Shown: positions 1 through 10,650 of the stretch, in pieces
How the letters are laid out: the number at the start of each line of letters is the position of its first letter
How positions within the stretch are numbered: position 1 is the stretch's first letter
Assembly: GCF_013240295.1 (NCBI RefSeq)
Contig: NZ_JABETK010000002.1
Span: forward strand, 2,046,001 to 2,110,000
Length of the DNA: 64,000 nucleotides
Direction: 5' to 3'
DNA from: Neoaquamicrobium sediminum
Lineage (GTDB): Bacteria > Pseudomonadota > Alphaproteobacteria > Rhizobiales > Rhizobiaceae
The notes under the pieces: generated by a model
Database searches by the model: none
Seen by the model: only the letters and a program-made list of their open reading frames with translations
What the model was told of the DNA's origin: nothing
Position numbers and translations under genes: made by a program

Positions 1-351
1 CACACCGGAACGATGGTCAACGCGCTGGCCTTCATCGTGGTTGTCTTCCTTGTGTCGTGGTTCGGCCTGCGCCCGATGATGGCGGCGGTCACCAAGAAGC
101 AGGGCGATGACGCGATGAACTTCGACGACATCCAGCTTTCGCTCCCCAATCCGCTCGACTCCATGCAGCTTCCCGACGTGATGGGTGGCGAGAACGGTGA
201 AGGCTACAGCTTCCCCGACCACATGGCCGACGACATCCGCTTCAAGATAAAGCCGGCACCGCAGGACCGGCTGGCCCAGATGGTCGATCTCAACGAGGAA
301 CGTTCCGCACTGATCCTGCGTAAGTGGACCAGCCAGGAGCTCGCTGCCTGA
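1..351 (+). CDS. fliF: Flagellar MS-ring protein FliF, C-terminal end (partial)
   Basis: Only the last 116 codons are present; the gene runs in from the left edge. FliF forms the MS ring in the inner membrane. The visible part has the second membrane segment (around residues 8-26 of the fragment) followed by a cytoplasmic tail. The tail ends in a conserved charged stretch with the LILRKW core, which in this family is the FliG-binding end. The stop codon TGA overlaps the ATG of the next gene, so the two are probably translationally coupled. The identification rests on this tail and on the flagellar genes that follow. Confidence 0.85.
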   Translation, partial: HTGTMVNALAFIVVVFLVSWFGLRPMMAAVTKKQGDDAMNFDDIQLSLPNPLDSMQLPDVMGGENGEGYSFPDHMADDIRFKIKPAPQDRLAQMVDLNEERSALILRKWTSQELAA

Positions 352-1004
352 TGGCTTCCAGTGCCCTGGCCAAAGCATTGAAGGATTTCGGGGCGCGGCC
401 GCTCGAAAGCGCCGGTGTGTTCACGCCGGCGCCGAGCTTCGCCGTTCCCGATGCCGTTTTGCCGACGCTTCCCGACTTTCCGACATTCGACCCGGTGGAC
501 ACGGATGCATTGGTGGCCGATGCGGTTACGGCCGCCGAAGCCGATTTGGCGGATCGCCTCGAACGGCAACACGCCGAGGCGCTGGAAACCCAGCGCGTCC
601 AGCATGCCGAAGAAGTCGCAGCGCTGCAGCAGCGCTTTGCCGAGGACGCGAGCGAGCTCATTCTCAAGAGCATCGAAAGCATGGAAACACGCGTCGTCGA
701 GCTGACGACCGCTGTGACCGCACGTATACTGGGCGTGGTGCTGACGGATGACGTCCGCGAGCGCTCCATCGAGCGCCTCGGCTCGGTCATCCGCGACGCG
801 CTCGACGACGATGAAGCTGTTCGTATCCGCGTGCGGGGCAGCGTTCCGCTTTATGAAGCGCTGAAGGAAAAGCTCCCGAAATACGCCGATCAGCTCGATT
901 TTACCGAAACGGCCGACTTCGATATTTCGGTCGCGATCGATGACAGCGTGTTCGAAACCCGTCTCGCCGAATGGTCGACGGCCCTGTCGGAGGCCCTGTC
1001 ATGA
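351..1004 (+). CDS. fliH: FliH-like flagellar export regulator
   Basis: This 217-residue protein has an acidic, proline-rich N-terminus. A helical, probably coiled-coil segment (about residues 70-120, rich in Glu, Ala and Gln) and a globular C-terminal half follow. Size, layout and position directly after fliF fit FliH, which holds the FliI export ATPase at the membrane. The ATG at 351 overlaps the fliF stop, and the gene ends in an ATGA overlap with motB. A start further upstream is possible but would lie inside fliF. FliH is poorly conserved, so the family call is an inference from context and architecture. Confidence 0.6.
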   Translation: MASSALAKALKDFGARPLESAGVFTPAPSFAVPDAVLPTLPDFPTFDPVDTDALVADAVTAAEADLADRLERQHAEALETQRVQHAEEVAALQQRFAEDASELILKSIESMETRVVELTTAVTARILGVVLTDDVRERSIERLGSVIRDALDDDEAVRIRVRGSVPLYEALKEKLPKYADQLDFTETADFDISVAIDDSVFETRLAEWSTALSEALS

Positions 1005-2269
1005 GTGCGTTCGACGCAGACGAAGGCAAGCGCGAGATCATCATCGTACGCCGCAGCGGCGGCGACCACGAGGAAGGCCATCACGGCGGCGTCTGGAAGA
1101 TCGCATTTGCCGATTTCATGACCGCCTTGATGTGCTTCTTCCTGGTGATGTGGCTCGTCAATGCAACGAACGAGGACACCAAGGCCGCGATTGCCAGCTA
1201 CTTCAACCCGATGACGCTGGTCGACACCGCCCCGGCCAGCAAGGGCCTGGACGATCCCGGCGAAAGCTCGACATCGCCGGAGAGCTCGAACAACGATACG
1301 GAAAAATCCTCCGACCAGTCCGCCGGCTCGCGCGACCAGCGGTCCGGCCCGGGCGAGCACGCCAATTCGATCGACCAGTCCGCCGACCGCAAGACGTCGG
1401 ACCAGCACCTGTTCTCCGACCCCTATGCGGTCCTAGCCGAAATAGCCGCGCAGACCGCCACATTGCAGAACGTGTCGGCAAAGGGCGACGGTGGTGCGCA
1501 GACCTCCGGCCCGGCAACCGGCGCACAGGGTGGCGAGTCCTATCGCGATCCGTTCGCGCCTGACTTCTGGTCTCAGGAGATCGCCACGGCGGAGGACGCG
1601 GCTGAGCTGGACGTATTCCGGACGACCGGCGAGCAGACGCAGCCCGCCGAAGAGGGTGAACAGGCCGAACAGACTGAAGCTGCGGTGGCCATGGTCGTAC
1701 CGTCCGAAGCGGCCGCGGAGACCGCGCCATCCGCGGAGGCCATGGAACAGCCGGTTGCACCGGCAGAACCCGAGCAACTTCTGAACGAGGAAGGCGCGCT
1801 GACTGAAACGACGCAACTCGCAGAACAGATCCGGCAGGAAATCTCCGACGCGTTCGGGCGAGAGTCGGAATTGAACAGCACCATTTCCGTGGTTGCAGAG
1901 GCGAACGGTATCCTCATCTCGGTAACGGACGAACTCAACTACGGCATGTTCGAGATCGGCTCCGCCGTGCCGCAGGGCCAGCTTGTTCTCGCCATGGAAG
2001 AGATCGGCCGCACCCTCAGCCAGCATGAAGGCACGGTCCGCATCAACGGCCACACCGATGGCAGGCCTTTCCGCAATGCGGAATACGACAACTGGCGCCT
2101 TTCGACCGCGCGTGCCCATGCGGCCTATTACATGCTCGTTCGCGGCGGACTGGCAGAAGATCGTATAGGCGAGGTCGCCGGTTTCGCCGACCGCAAGCTG
2201 AAGGTCGCAGACGACCCGCTTGACGACGCGAACCGCCGTATCGAGATCTTCGTCGAGGTGCCGAGGTGA
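1001..2269 (+). CDS. motB: Flagellar stator protein MotB
   Basis: This 422-residue protein is the peptidoglycan-anchored half of the proton-driven stator. A single membrane helix near residues 33-53 starts with the FADFMTALM motif, whose aspartate (D38) is the proton-carrying residue of the family. A long low-complexity linker rich in Glu, Ala and Gln follows. The C-terminal OmpA-like domain shows the INGHTDG and NWRLSTARA motifs that bind peptidoglycan. The linker is much longer than in enterobacterial MotB, as in rhizobia where MotC acts with MotB. The gene overlaps its upstream neighbour by ATGA and runs directly into motC. No motA lies in the window. Confidence 0.93.
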   Translation: MSAFDADEGKREIIIVRRSGGDHEEGHHGGVWKIAFADFMTALMCFFLVMWLVNATNEDTKAAIASYFNPMTLVDTAPASKGLDDPGESSTSPESSNNDTEKSSDQSAGSRDQRSGPGEHANSIDQSADRKTSDQHLFSDPYAVLAEIAAQTATLQNVSAKGDGGAQTSGPATGAQGGESYRDPFAPDFWSQEIATAEDAAELDVFRTTGEQTQPAEEGEQAEQTEAAVAMVVPSEAAAETAPSAEAMEQPVAPAEPEQLLNEEGALTETTQLAEQIRQEISDAFGRESELNSTISVVAEANGILISVTDELNYGMFEIGSAVPQGQLVLAMEEIGRTLSQHEGTVRINGHTDGRPFRNAEYDNWRLSTARAHAAYYMLVRGGLAEDRIGEVAGFADRKLKVADDPLDDANRRIEIFVEVPR

Positions 2270-3467
2270 CATCGCGGCGCGGCATGGCGCTCGGCGTTTT
2301 AGCGCTTGCGGCCTTCGGTCTCGGTCAGGCGCAGGCTCAGACCGAAGCGGCCGGATTGGCGCCCTATCAGATGGTGCGCTCCTGCAGCTCGTTCAGGACC
2401 GTATAGCCGGCGGCGATCACGCCGCCCTGCCGATGCAGAAGAAACTGCTCGAGATGGTCGACGCCCGCTTCCGCAACGCCGGCAACGACGAGTTCGAGGA
2501 TCGCCGGAACTTTCAGGCGATGATGATCTACGCGATGAGTGGCGGCAATCCGTCGACAATCGCCGATCTGCTGTCGCGCATGGAAATCGACGATGCTGAC
2601 CGAGCCGCCGGCGCGGGCGTGCTTGGCTATCTGACCGGCAATGTCGCCCAAGCCCGAGACGCGATGGCCGGCATCGATCCGGACCGCTATGCACCTGAGT
2701 TGGCCGCTTTCCTGGCGCTGGTGAAGGGCTCGGTCGTGGCCGGCGAGGATGCGACGGCAGGCATGGCCATGCTTGACGAAGCACGGCTGGCAGCGCCCGG
2801 AACGCTCGTAGAGGAAGCGGCACTCAGGCGCACCATCGCGCTGGCATCGGGCGCGGGCGAAGCTGAGAAGTTCATGTCGGCCTCAGAGCAGTATGCGCGG
2901 CGCTTCCTGCGCTCGCCCTATGCGAGCCAGTTCGCGGAGTCTTTCGTCAGCGGCATGATAACGCTGGATCGCGGCAAGCTCGACCTGCGTCGCATCGAGC
3001 AGACGGTCGACTGGATGACACGCGAGCAAGCTCACACCGTCTATCTGCGGCTTGCCCGCAAGGCGGCCATTGACGGCGATGCCGAACTCCTCGCATTCGC
3101 GACCCGACACAGCACAGGCGATGAGGAAACCGCGCCGGAAGAAGTCGATCCGCGCACCGAACTCTACTCCAGCATCTCGTCTGTGACATCCGACACCGTC
3201 GAGAACGTGCTGTCGCGCCTGGACGGGCTGGATGCGACACAGCTTTCTTCGCGCGATCGCGCCTTGCTCACCGCAGCGCGCACCGTTGCCGCCGAAGTTG
3301 TAGCACCGGTCAAGACAGACGCCGCAGCGCCATTGTGGTTGGAAGATTATCCGACCGAGGAAACCGCAGCACCAAACCAACCGCTTGACGAAGCAGATGA
3401 GCTTGTCGCCTCCACGCGCTCCAGACTGGAGGCCATCGACAAGATGCTTGAGGAAACGAAACGATGA
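2266..3467 (+). CDS. motC: Periplasmic motility protein MotC (frameshifted in this sequence)
   Basis: MotC is a rhizobial periplasmic protein that works with the MotB periplasmic domain in flagellar rotation. A GTG start at 2266 overlapping the motB stop opens a frame encoding a clear signal peptide (SRRGMALGVLALAAFGLGQAQA) and then LAPYQMVRS. The frame is lost at about 2379-2382. The rest (LQLVQDRIAGGDHAALPMQ and onward) is open in the frame one base back, so one base is missing between the serine and CTG codons. With the base restored the protein is about 400 residues. An in-frame start for the long downstream frame would have no signal peptide. The 3' end overlaps fliK by ATGA. Confidence 0.82.
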
Positions 3468-4979
3468 TGCCCAACATCACCTTGGGTGGCAGCCCCGCAA
3501 ATCTGCAGCAGAAAGGCGAACGCAGCGCCAAAAACGGCGAGATCGACGGCATGCGTTTCGACGAGGCCCTTACGATCCGTTCGGCGGAGCGCAAGGCGAC
3601 AAAGGGTGATGGGGATGACGGTCCGATGGACACACGCCAGGACTGGAAAATAGACCGCTATACGGCGCTGTTCAGGCTCGACAAGACGGCCGACGGCAAG
3701 GCCCCCTCGGACACACCGGCATTCGGAGATTTCCTGGGCGACCAAGAAGCATCCGCCGATCCGCAAACGTCAGCGGCAACGGGCCCCGAAGCGCTCGTCG
3801 ATAACGCGCGTGCAGAACCCAACCTGAATGGTGATGATAACGCAGAAACCGATGACGCATCCGCATCGACCGATCTGAACATCGCGGACGCTACGGATGC
3901 CGGCCCGGCGTTCGTAGCGCCTCGGGCCTCCACGGTCCGTGAACAAGCAGCCAAAACGGCCGAGCCCGCCAGTGTAAAGACCGTGGGCGATCAGGACGCG
4001 CCGAAGAACCCGGCAATCGCGCTTGGCGCCAACGCTGCTGACGCCGACGCGGACGATACGCACCCCCGCGCCGCAGTTCAGTCTGAACCCCCGAGCACCT
4101 CGAAGACACAAGCCGCGCAGGTTTCGGCTGCCGAGCGCGCCGCCGTTCCGGCAGCACCCGCAGACGGCCAGCCGGCGCGCACGCGCACCGCTGCCAACGC
4201 GCCGGTTAACGCTGCTGTTGCGGAAAAGCCAGCACCGGCAACGCAGCCGCCCGCAACTATTCAGCAAGAGGGCGCACATAAGCCGCCCCCCGGCTGCTCC
4301 CACTTCGGCCTCCGGCGATGTCTCTGGATTCGTCAGCGCGAAGGAAGGCTCGTTCGCGCGCAGTTCCGCGGCCAATCCGGCTGCAGCAAATGCAGATCCC
4401 GTTTCGGCAAAGGTGAATGTACTGAATTTCACCGCGGCGCCCGCCCCCGCGCAGGCGGCTCCCCCGGTCCTCAGCACCACCGCGACGGGCCTTGTGGCCG
4501 CAATCGAAGCGGAAGGAACGTGGCGCACGGCGGCCCAGGATCCCGCAAATTCGGCCGCGCCGCGCGGCACGTCCGCGCCGGGCGGAGTCAATACCCTTCG
4601 TATCCAGCTCCAGCCGGTCGAGCTGGGCATGGTCACGGCGCGCCTCGTTGCATCGGGATCACAACTCTCGATTGAAATACAGGTGGAGTCGAATGATGCG
4701 CGCCAGCGCCTGGCCAATGATAGCGAGGTCATCGTCAAAGCGCTGCGCGCGATCGGATACGACATCGACAAGGTGACCATCCAGCAGGGCCCACAGAACA
4801 GCCAGTCATCTGCGCAGGGCGCTTCCAGCCGAAATGACCAGATGCAACCTGATCAGCAGGCTGACCGGAATGCCCGTGGGCGCGGCGACCAGGGCGCTTC
4901 TGGACGGGATGGCGGAGGAGCGCGCAATGGCGCAGGCGAGACCATGGCTGACCGCGCTGGCGGCGGCCGCTATATCTAG
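3464..4979 (+). CDS. fliK: Flagellar hook-length control protein FliK/MotD (frameshifted in this sequence)
   Basis: This is the hook-length ruler, once called MotD in rhizobia. It has a long Ala/Pro/Thr-rich, poorly conserved N-terminal part. The C-terminal domain resembles Flg_hook, seen in NTLRIQLQPVELGMVTARL and ALRAIGYDIDKVTIQQ. The frame breaks at a run of six C at 4286-4291. With five C the reading continues as KPPPAAPTSASGDVSGFVS into the conserved C-terminal domain, giving about 504 residues. This is the one clear single-base insertion among the breaks in the window. The 3' end overlaps the transglycosylase gene by about 50 bases. Confidence 0.8.
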
Positions 4980-5499
4980 CATTGCCTGCTTGCCGGCCCT
5001 AGCTGCCGGCAATGTCTGCGAAGCGGAAATCCTGCGCGCTTCCGAACGCTATGGCGTGCCGGCCGGCATCCTCTATGCCGTGGGCCTTACGGAGACAGGT
5101 CGCAAGGGCAGCCTGCAGCCCAACGCCCTCAACATCGAGGGGCGCGCAGTCTTCCCGCGCTCACCACGGGAAGCCATTCGCGAATTCGAGAATGCGAAGC
5201 GCGGCGGCGCGAAGCTGATCGATCTTGGCTGTATGCAGATCAATCACCATTACCATCGCGAGAAGTTCGCCAGCCTGCAGCAGATGCTCGATCCGCGCCA
5301 TAACGTCGACTATGCGGCGCGCTTTCTGGTCGAGCTCAAGCAGAGGCACGACACCTGGTCCATGGCCGTCGCCCGCTATCATGCCGGACCCGACAACGAT
5401 CCGGCGCAGAAACGCTATGTCTGCCGCGTCATCACCAATATGGTCGCCACCGGCTTCGGAAAATGGACATCGGCAGCGCGGGAATTCTGCAACCAGTGA
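4927..5499 (+). CDS. Flagellar-locus lytic transglycosylase (SLT domain)
   Basis: This 190-residue exported protein has a signal peptide at residues 1-28. An SLT-type lysozyme-like domain follows: the ERYGVPAGILYAVGLTETG segment carries the likely catalytic glutamate, and the GCMQIN and VARYHAGP motifs are typical. It would cut peptidoglycan so the flagellar rod can cross the wall, a job that C-terminally truncated FlgJ proteins like the one at 15242 cannot do. I chose ATG 4927 because GGAGGAG lies six bases upstream; the ATG at 4909 is also in frame. The start lies within the end of fliK. Confidence 0.82.
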   Translation: MAQARPWLTALAAAAISSIACLPALAAGNVCEAEILRASERYGVPAGILYAVGLTETGRKGSLQPNALNIEGRAVFPRSPREAIREFENAKRGGAKLIDLGCMQINHHYHREKFASLQQMLDPRHNVDYAARFLVELKQRHDTWSMAVARYHAGPDNDPAQKRYVCRVITNMVATGFGKWTSAAREFCNQ

Positions 5500-5647
5500 G
5501 TGCAGCAAGCGCCCTGCCACCCCGTTGCCGACTCACACGAATTGACTCCCAAAAAACCAGCTATAAGAAATTACCATTGTCGGCGATTCCCCGCACCGGT
5601 TAACCCTTTATCCACAACTTAGATCAACTGATTCGGAGGGCGGGCCG

Positions 5648-6316
5648 ATGATAGTGATAGTGGACGAGCGCGAGCTCGTAAAAGACGGTTATCACTCACT
5701 TTTTGAGCGGGAAGGCGTTGCAAGCGCCGGTTTCGGCTCGAACGAATTCGGCGAGTGGGTTTCCACAGCCGCGGAAGACGACCTGAAGGCAGTTCGAGCC
5801 TTCCTGATCGGCGAATGCTCGAGCGACCTCGTGTCGCCGCGCCGCATCAGGGATCGCACAACCGCGCCGGTTATCGCGCTTTCCGATCAGCACTCACTCG
5901 AGAACACCTTGAGGCTCTTTGAGTCCGGTGTGGACGATGTGATCCGCAAGCCGGTTCACATCAGGGAGATCCTCGCACGCATCTCGGCCATCAGCCGCCG
6001 TGTGCAGGAGGACAAGCCCTATTCCGAATTCGGGCCGATGCGCATCTTCATCGACGGGCGCGATCCCGAAATCGACGGCGAACCGCTGCCTTTGCCTCGC
6101 CGCGAACGGCGTATCCTGGAATTCCTCGCGAGCAATGCCGGTCGTCGCGTGACCAAGACGCAGGTCTTCAACGCGATTTACGGGATTTTCGACGAAGAGG
6201 TCGAGGAGAACGTGGTCGAGAGCCACATCAGCAAGCTGCGCAAGAAGCTGCGTGAAAAGCTGGGCTACGACCCCATCGATTCCAAGCGGTTTCTTGGCTA
6301 CCGGCTCGTAACCTGA
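5648..6316 (+). CDS. ftcR: OmpR-type flagellar regulator FtcR/Rem
   Basis: This 222-residue protein is a two-domain regulator like Brucella FtcR and Sinorhizobium Rem, which activate later flagellar genes. The C-terminal winged-helix domain (about residues 125-222) has the LPRRERRILE, VVESHISKLRKKLR and RFLGYRL motifs. The N-terminal receiver is atypical. The usual LDLMLP stretch with its phosphorylated aspartate is replaced by AVRAFLIGEC, although the KP pair near residue 102 is kept. I infer control by expression level rather than phosphorylation. The gene has its own upstream gap of about 150 bases and a GGAGGG ribosome site, and sits just before flgE. Confidence 0.88.
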   Translation: MIVIVDERELVKDGYHSLFEREGVASAGFGSNEFGEWVSTAAEDDLKAVRAFLIGECSSDLVSPRRIRDRTTAPVIALSDQHSLENTLRLFESGVDDVIRKPVHIREILARISAISRRVQEDKPYSEFGPMRIFIDGRDPEIDGEPLPLPRRERRILEFLASNAGRRVTKTQVFNAIYGIFDEEVEENVVESHISKLRKKLREKLGYDPIDSKRFLGYRLVT

Positions 6317-6440
6317 TGTGCGCGGAAGCAGGCGAGATCGCCTCGCCCCTGTCCCGCTCATCCTCCATACAAGCCAGCTTCACGCAAGACAGGACAGCTA
6401 CCTTCGGGCTCAGCGGCCTGAATCTTGAGGAGAATCCCGA

Positions 6441-7729
6441 ATGAGCTTGTATGGAATGATGCGCACCGGCGTGTCCGGCATGGCGGCGCAATCAACGCGG
6501 CTCGGCACCGTTGCCGACAACATCGCCAATTCCGGCACCAATGGCTACAAGAAGGCCAGCGTCGAGTTCTCCTCGATGATCATCCCGAATTCCGGCACCA
6601 GCTATATCTCGGGCGGCGTCGCCACGCAGGTGCGGTATTCGATCTCACAGGCCGGCCCAATCCAGTACACCACTTCCGGTACGGATCTCGCTGTGGACGG
6701 AAATGGCTTCTTCGTCGTCCAGAACAGCAACGGCCAGCCCTTCCTGACGCGCGCCGGCTCGTTCGTACCGGACGGTGAAGGCCGCCTCGTCAATGCCGCC
6801 GGCTTCCAGCTCATGGGCTACAACTACGAGAACGGCATTCCGAGCACGGTTGCTAACGGCTTTGCAGGCCTCGAGCCGGTGCAGATTTCCGGCCAGGAAC
6901 TGCAGGCGACGCCGTCGACCTTCGGCACCTTTGCCGCAAACCTTCCTTATGCCGCTCCGAACTGGACCGGTGTCGACCTGTCGACCAACCCGACCAATCC
7001 GGTCGGGCTCGACGAAGCGCTGGAAGACGGATCGGTCGTCAAGACCTCGCTCGTCGCCTACAATAATGTCGGTGAAGAGGTTCTGCTCGACATCTACTTT
7101 GCCAAGCAGGCCACCGGCGAATGGCAGATGTCGGTCTACTACCAGCCGGACGGCACCGCGGATCATCCTTCCCATACAGCGGCCCCGCACTGGCAACGGA
7201 CACGCTCGAATTCGACATCTCGACCGGCAAGCTCGATACTTCCAGCATCAGCTCGCTCACGATCGATCTTTCGGCGCTGAACGGCCAGCCGATCGAACTC
7301 GATCTTTCCAAGATGACCAATCTGGCCACCGGCTACTCGCGCGGCGAAGCGGACATGAACGGCAATGCGCCTTCCGCTGTGGAGCGCGTGACCATCGGCA
7401 AGGATGGCGTCATGTACGCCGAATACGCAAACGGCGGTCGCACGCCGCTCTACAAGCTGCCTCTGGCCACGGTACAGAGCCCCGACATGCTCAGGGTCGA
7501 ACCGGGCAACGTCTTCTCTGCCGGTCTTGAGTCCGGCAACGTCCAGATCGGCTTCGCAGGTGGCGGCGGACTGGGCGACATACTTTCCGGCGCGGTCGAA
7601 AACTCCAACGTCGACATCGCCGAAGAGCTTACGAGCATGATCGAGTCGCAGCGCAACTACACCGCGAATTCGAAGGTCTTCCAGACCGGTTCCGATCTCA
7701 TGGACGTTCTGGTGAACCTGAAGCGGTAG
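6441..7729 (+). CDS. flgE: Flagellar hook protein FlgE (frameshifted in this sequence)
   Basis: FlgE is the hook subunit. The N-terminus (MMRTGVSGMAAQSTRLG, then VADNIANSGTNGYKKA) and the C-terminus (ESQRNYTANSKVFQT, then DVLVNLKR) are the paired rod/hook helical motifs. The reading frame breaks at about 7166-7173 (CATCCTTCCC). One missing base restores DGTADHP joined to FPYSGPALATDTLEFD. The full protein would be about 429 residues, normal for alphaproteobacterial FlgE. A GAGGAG ribosome site lies upstream of ATG 6441. It begins the hook-filament-junction operon flgE-flgK-flgL directly after ftcR. Confidence 0.9.
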
Positions 7730-7762
7730 GAGTGACGGTGCTGGGTAGGGAATAGGGGAAAG

Positions 7763-9211
7763 ATGTCACTTTCGACTGCACTTAATATTGCGCAGAATTC
7801 GCTCCTGAATACCCAGCGCCAGACCACCGTTGTCTCGCGCAACATCGCGAACGTATACAACGCAGACTATGCCCGTCGCACTGCAATGCTTTCGAGCCTT
7901 GCGCCGGGCGCCCGCGTTGCGGAAATCCGTCGCGCCACCGACGCCGCGCTCTTCCAGCAGAACCTGACGGCGCTCTCGGGCTACAAGGCCCAGAGCATCA
8001 TCGTGAGCGGCCTTGAGCACATCACGATGTCCGTCAACGGCGTCGAAAACGCCACGTCACCCTCGGCGATGATCGCAAAGCTGCAAGAGGCCTTGCAGCT
8101 CTATTCTTCGACCCCTTCGAACCGGACACTGGCCGAAAACGCCGTGGAGATGGCCCGTCAGGTACTTGGCAGCCTCACGGAAGGCACCAAGTCGGTTCAG
8201 GCGCTCCGCACGGACATGGACGCCCAGATATCGACGGGCGTGACGGATCTGAACCGCCTTCTGGCTGACTTCAAGACCGTCAACGACGCGGTGGTCAAGG
8301 GCACCCAGGCCGGGCGCGATGTGCTCAACGAATTGGACACCCGCGACGCGATCCTGAAGAAGATCGCCGAATATGTGCCGATTTCCACGATCTCGCGCAG
8401 CGCCAACGATCTGATGATTGTGACCGCGGACGGTACGACCTTGTTCGAGACCGTACCGCGCCACGTTGCTTTCGAGAGCACGGCGGCATTCGGCCCCACT
8501 ACCACCGGCAACGCCATCTATGTTGACGGCGTACGGATAGCCGCCGCCAATGGCGCAAACACCAGCGCCGGCGGTTCGCTGGCGGCCATGATGCAGATGC
8601 GCGACGGCTACGCCACCGGCATGCAGGCACAATTGGATGAGACCGCCCGCGGCCTCATCAAGGCGTTCGCCGAAGTGGACCCAGGCAATCCGGCCGACAT
8701 TCGGCCCGGCCTGTTTACATGGCCTGGTGCGCCGGGCATGCCCGCCGACGGCGTGCTGGAAACCGGCCTTGCCGGCATGATCACCTTGAACGCGCAGATC
8801 GATCCACAGCAGGGCGGCAACCCGGAGCTTTTGCGAGACGGCGCAAGCTTCGACCTCAATCCGAACGATCACGCCAGTTTCAACGAGCTGCTCCTGCGCT
8901 TCACCAACGCGCTGGATGCTCCTGTCGACTTTGTGACCGTGGCTGGAACCACGGCCAGCATGGGCCTGCAGGATTATGCCACGAACACGATCAGCTGGCT
9001 GGAGGATGCGCGCAAGACAGCAGCCGGCGCCGCGGAGACCAAGGGCGCTTTGATGATGCGCACCGGCGAGGCCCTTTCAAACGTGACCAGCGTGAACGAG
9101 GACGAAGAAATCGCCCTGATGCTGGAACTCGAACGCTCCTATGCGGCATCCGCAAAGATGATGCAGATCATAGACGAGATGCTCGAGACGCTGCTCAATA
9201 CGGTGAGATAG
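7763..9211 (+). CDS. flgK: Flagellar hook-associated protein 1 FlgK
   Basis: This 482-residue junction protein caps the hook before filament assembly. The N-terminal helix (SLSTALNIAQNSLLNTQRQ, then ARNIA-like VSRNIANVYN) and the C-terminal helix (LMLELERSYAASAKMMQIIDEMLETLLNTV) are the paired axial-protein motifs. It lacks any export signal peptide, as expected for type III flagellar export. It follows flgE by 33 bases and precedes flgL by 4. The length is within the range of rhizobial FlgK. The frame is intact. Confidence 0.93.
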   Translation: MSLSTALNIAQNSLLNTQRQTTVVSRNIANVYNADYARRTAMLSSLAPGARVAEIRRATDAALFQQNLTALSGYKAQSIIVSGLEHITMSVNGVENATSPSAMIAKLQEALQLYSSTPSNRTLAENAVEMARQVLGSLTEGTKSVQALRTDMDAQISTGVTDLNRLLADFKTVNDAVVKGTQAGRDVLNELDTRDAILKKIAEYVPISTISRSANDLMIVTADGTTLFETVPRHVAFESTAAFGPTTTGNAIYVDGVRIAAANGANTSAGGSLAAMMQMRDGYATGMQAQLDETARGLIKAFAEVDPGNPADIRPGLFTWPGAPGMPADGVLETGLAGMITLNAQIDPQQGGNPELLRDGASFDLNPNDHASFNELLLRFTNALDAPVDFVTVAGTTASMGLQDYATNTISWLEDARKTAAGAAETKGALMMRTGEALSNVTSVNEDEEIALMLELERSYAASAKMMQIIDEMLETLLNTVR

Positions 9212-9215
9212 GACT

Positions 9216-10258
9216 ATGAAAGTCTCTTTCGTATCATCTCAGGCTATCACCCAGGCCATGCGCTATCAGCTGCTGCGCATGCAGTCCGATCTGATCGTCG
9301 CCCAGAAGGAAGCAAATACCTGGCGCGTGGCCGATGTCGGGCTGGCGCTGGGCGCACGCACTGGCGTGTCGGTTTCCCTCAACCGCGATATCGAGAGACT
9401 CAATGGACTGAAGGATTCCAATCAGCTCGCGGCATCGCGTCTGGAATCCACCCAGCTTGGCCTGCAGCAACTCACGGAAGCCGCGAACGACTTGCTGGCC
9501 GCATACACGACCGGCATTTCCGGCGCGTCCGACCCGGCTATCATCAAGCAGCAGGCAGATCAGGTGCTGGGCCTGATGTCGTCCGTGCTCAACAGCAATC
9601 TCAACGGCGAGCATCTCTTCGCCGGCATCAACACGGACGTTCAGCCGCTCAACGATTTTCTTGATCCGGCTTCACCGAACCGTGCCGCGTTCGATACGGC
9701 ATTTTCTACCTATTTCGGCTTCCCGCCGAACGATCCGGCCGCAGCCGGCATCACCGACGCGCAGATGAACGACTTCCTGGACAACCAGGCAGCGCCGCAA
9801 TTCTTCGGAGCCGGCTGGGACGACTGGTCGAACGCGACCGACCAGCAGATCACATCTCGCATCACGCTGACCGAGACCGCACAGACTTCGGTTTCGGCAA
9901 ACATTCCGGGCTTCCGCAAGCTGGCCATGGCGGCCGCAATCGTTTCAGCCACGTTTGACGGCTCGATGAGCGAAGCGGCACGCACCCGGCGCTGGATCGC
10001 GGCATTGCCTTGCTCGGTGAAGTGGTGAACGATCTCGCCAACCAGCAGGGCGCGACCGGCATCACGCAGCAGCGAATCGAGCGGGCAAACGATCGCATGT
10101 CCATGCAGGTCGACCTGTTCACCGAAAGCCTGACCGAGATGGAAGGGGTAGATCCCGCCGAGGCATCGACGAGGGTCAACAGCCTCCTGGCGCAGATCGA
10201 GATTTCCTATTCGTTGACGGCACGGCTGCAGCAGCTCAGCCTGCTTCGGTACCTGTAG
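9216..10258 (+). CDS. flgL: Flagellar hook-associated protein 3 FlgL (frameshifted in this sequence)
   Basis: FlgL is the second hook-filament junction protein. The N-terminal flagellin-like helix (SSQAITQAMRYQLLRMQSDL) and the C-terminal helix (TRVNSLLAQIEISYSLTARLQQLSLLRYL) are typical. The frame breaks at about 9984-9988. One missing base near CACCC joins SEAAR to NPALDRGIALLGEVVND, giving about 347 residues. The break falls just before the conserved C-terminal helix, so the sequence as given would make a protein that cannot assemble. It follows flgK by 4 bases. Confidence 0.9.
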
Positions 10259-10302
10259 GCGCAGACCTGGACGCGGAACAAGTCAGACAACACGGAAGAC
10301 GC

Positions 10303-10650
10303 ATGTATCAATTCTCCTACGCCGAAGTACAGACCGACTCCGTGGCAGACGCCAAGGATCGCGAAAGGCAGTTGCTGTCGCGGTCTATCGACCTGCTCGT
10401 CGAGGCGAGAGACAAGGGTACGAAGTCGATCGAATCCACAAGGGCGATCTATTTTCTCAACCGCGTCTGGACGACCTTCGTCGAGGACCTCGGCAGCGAG
10501 GACAACGAGCTGCCCCACGAGCTGCGCGCAAACCTGATTTCCATAGGCCTCTGGCTGCTGCGCGAGGCCGAAGAGGTCCGGCAGGGCCGCTCCGACAATT
10601 TCGAAGGGCTCATCGAGGTCTCGCAGATCATTCGCGACGGTATTCAATGA
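10303..10650 (+). CDS. flaF: Flagellar biosynthesis regulator FlaF
   Basis: This 115-residue protein matches FlaF, known from Caulobacter and rhizobia as a partner of FlbT in controlling flagellin synthesis and secretion. The family pattern is visible in MYQFSYAEV at the start, RAIYFLNRVWTTFVEDL in the middle and GLIEVSQIIRDGI at the end. It overlaps flbT by ATGA. In related species FlaF promotes flagellin translation or export and FlbT opposes it. No flagellin gene is in the window. Confidence 0.9.
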   Translation: MYQFSYAEVQTDSVADAKDRERQLLSRSIDLLVEARDKGTKSIESTRAIYFLNRVWTTFVEDLGSEDNELPHELRANLISIGLWLLREAEEVRQGRSDNFEGLIEVSQIIRDGIQ

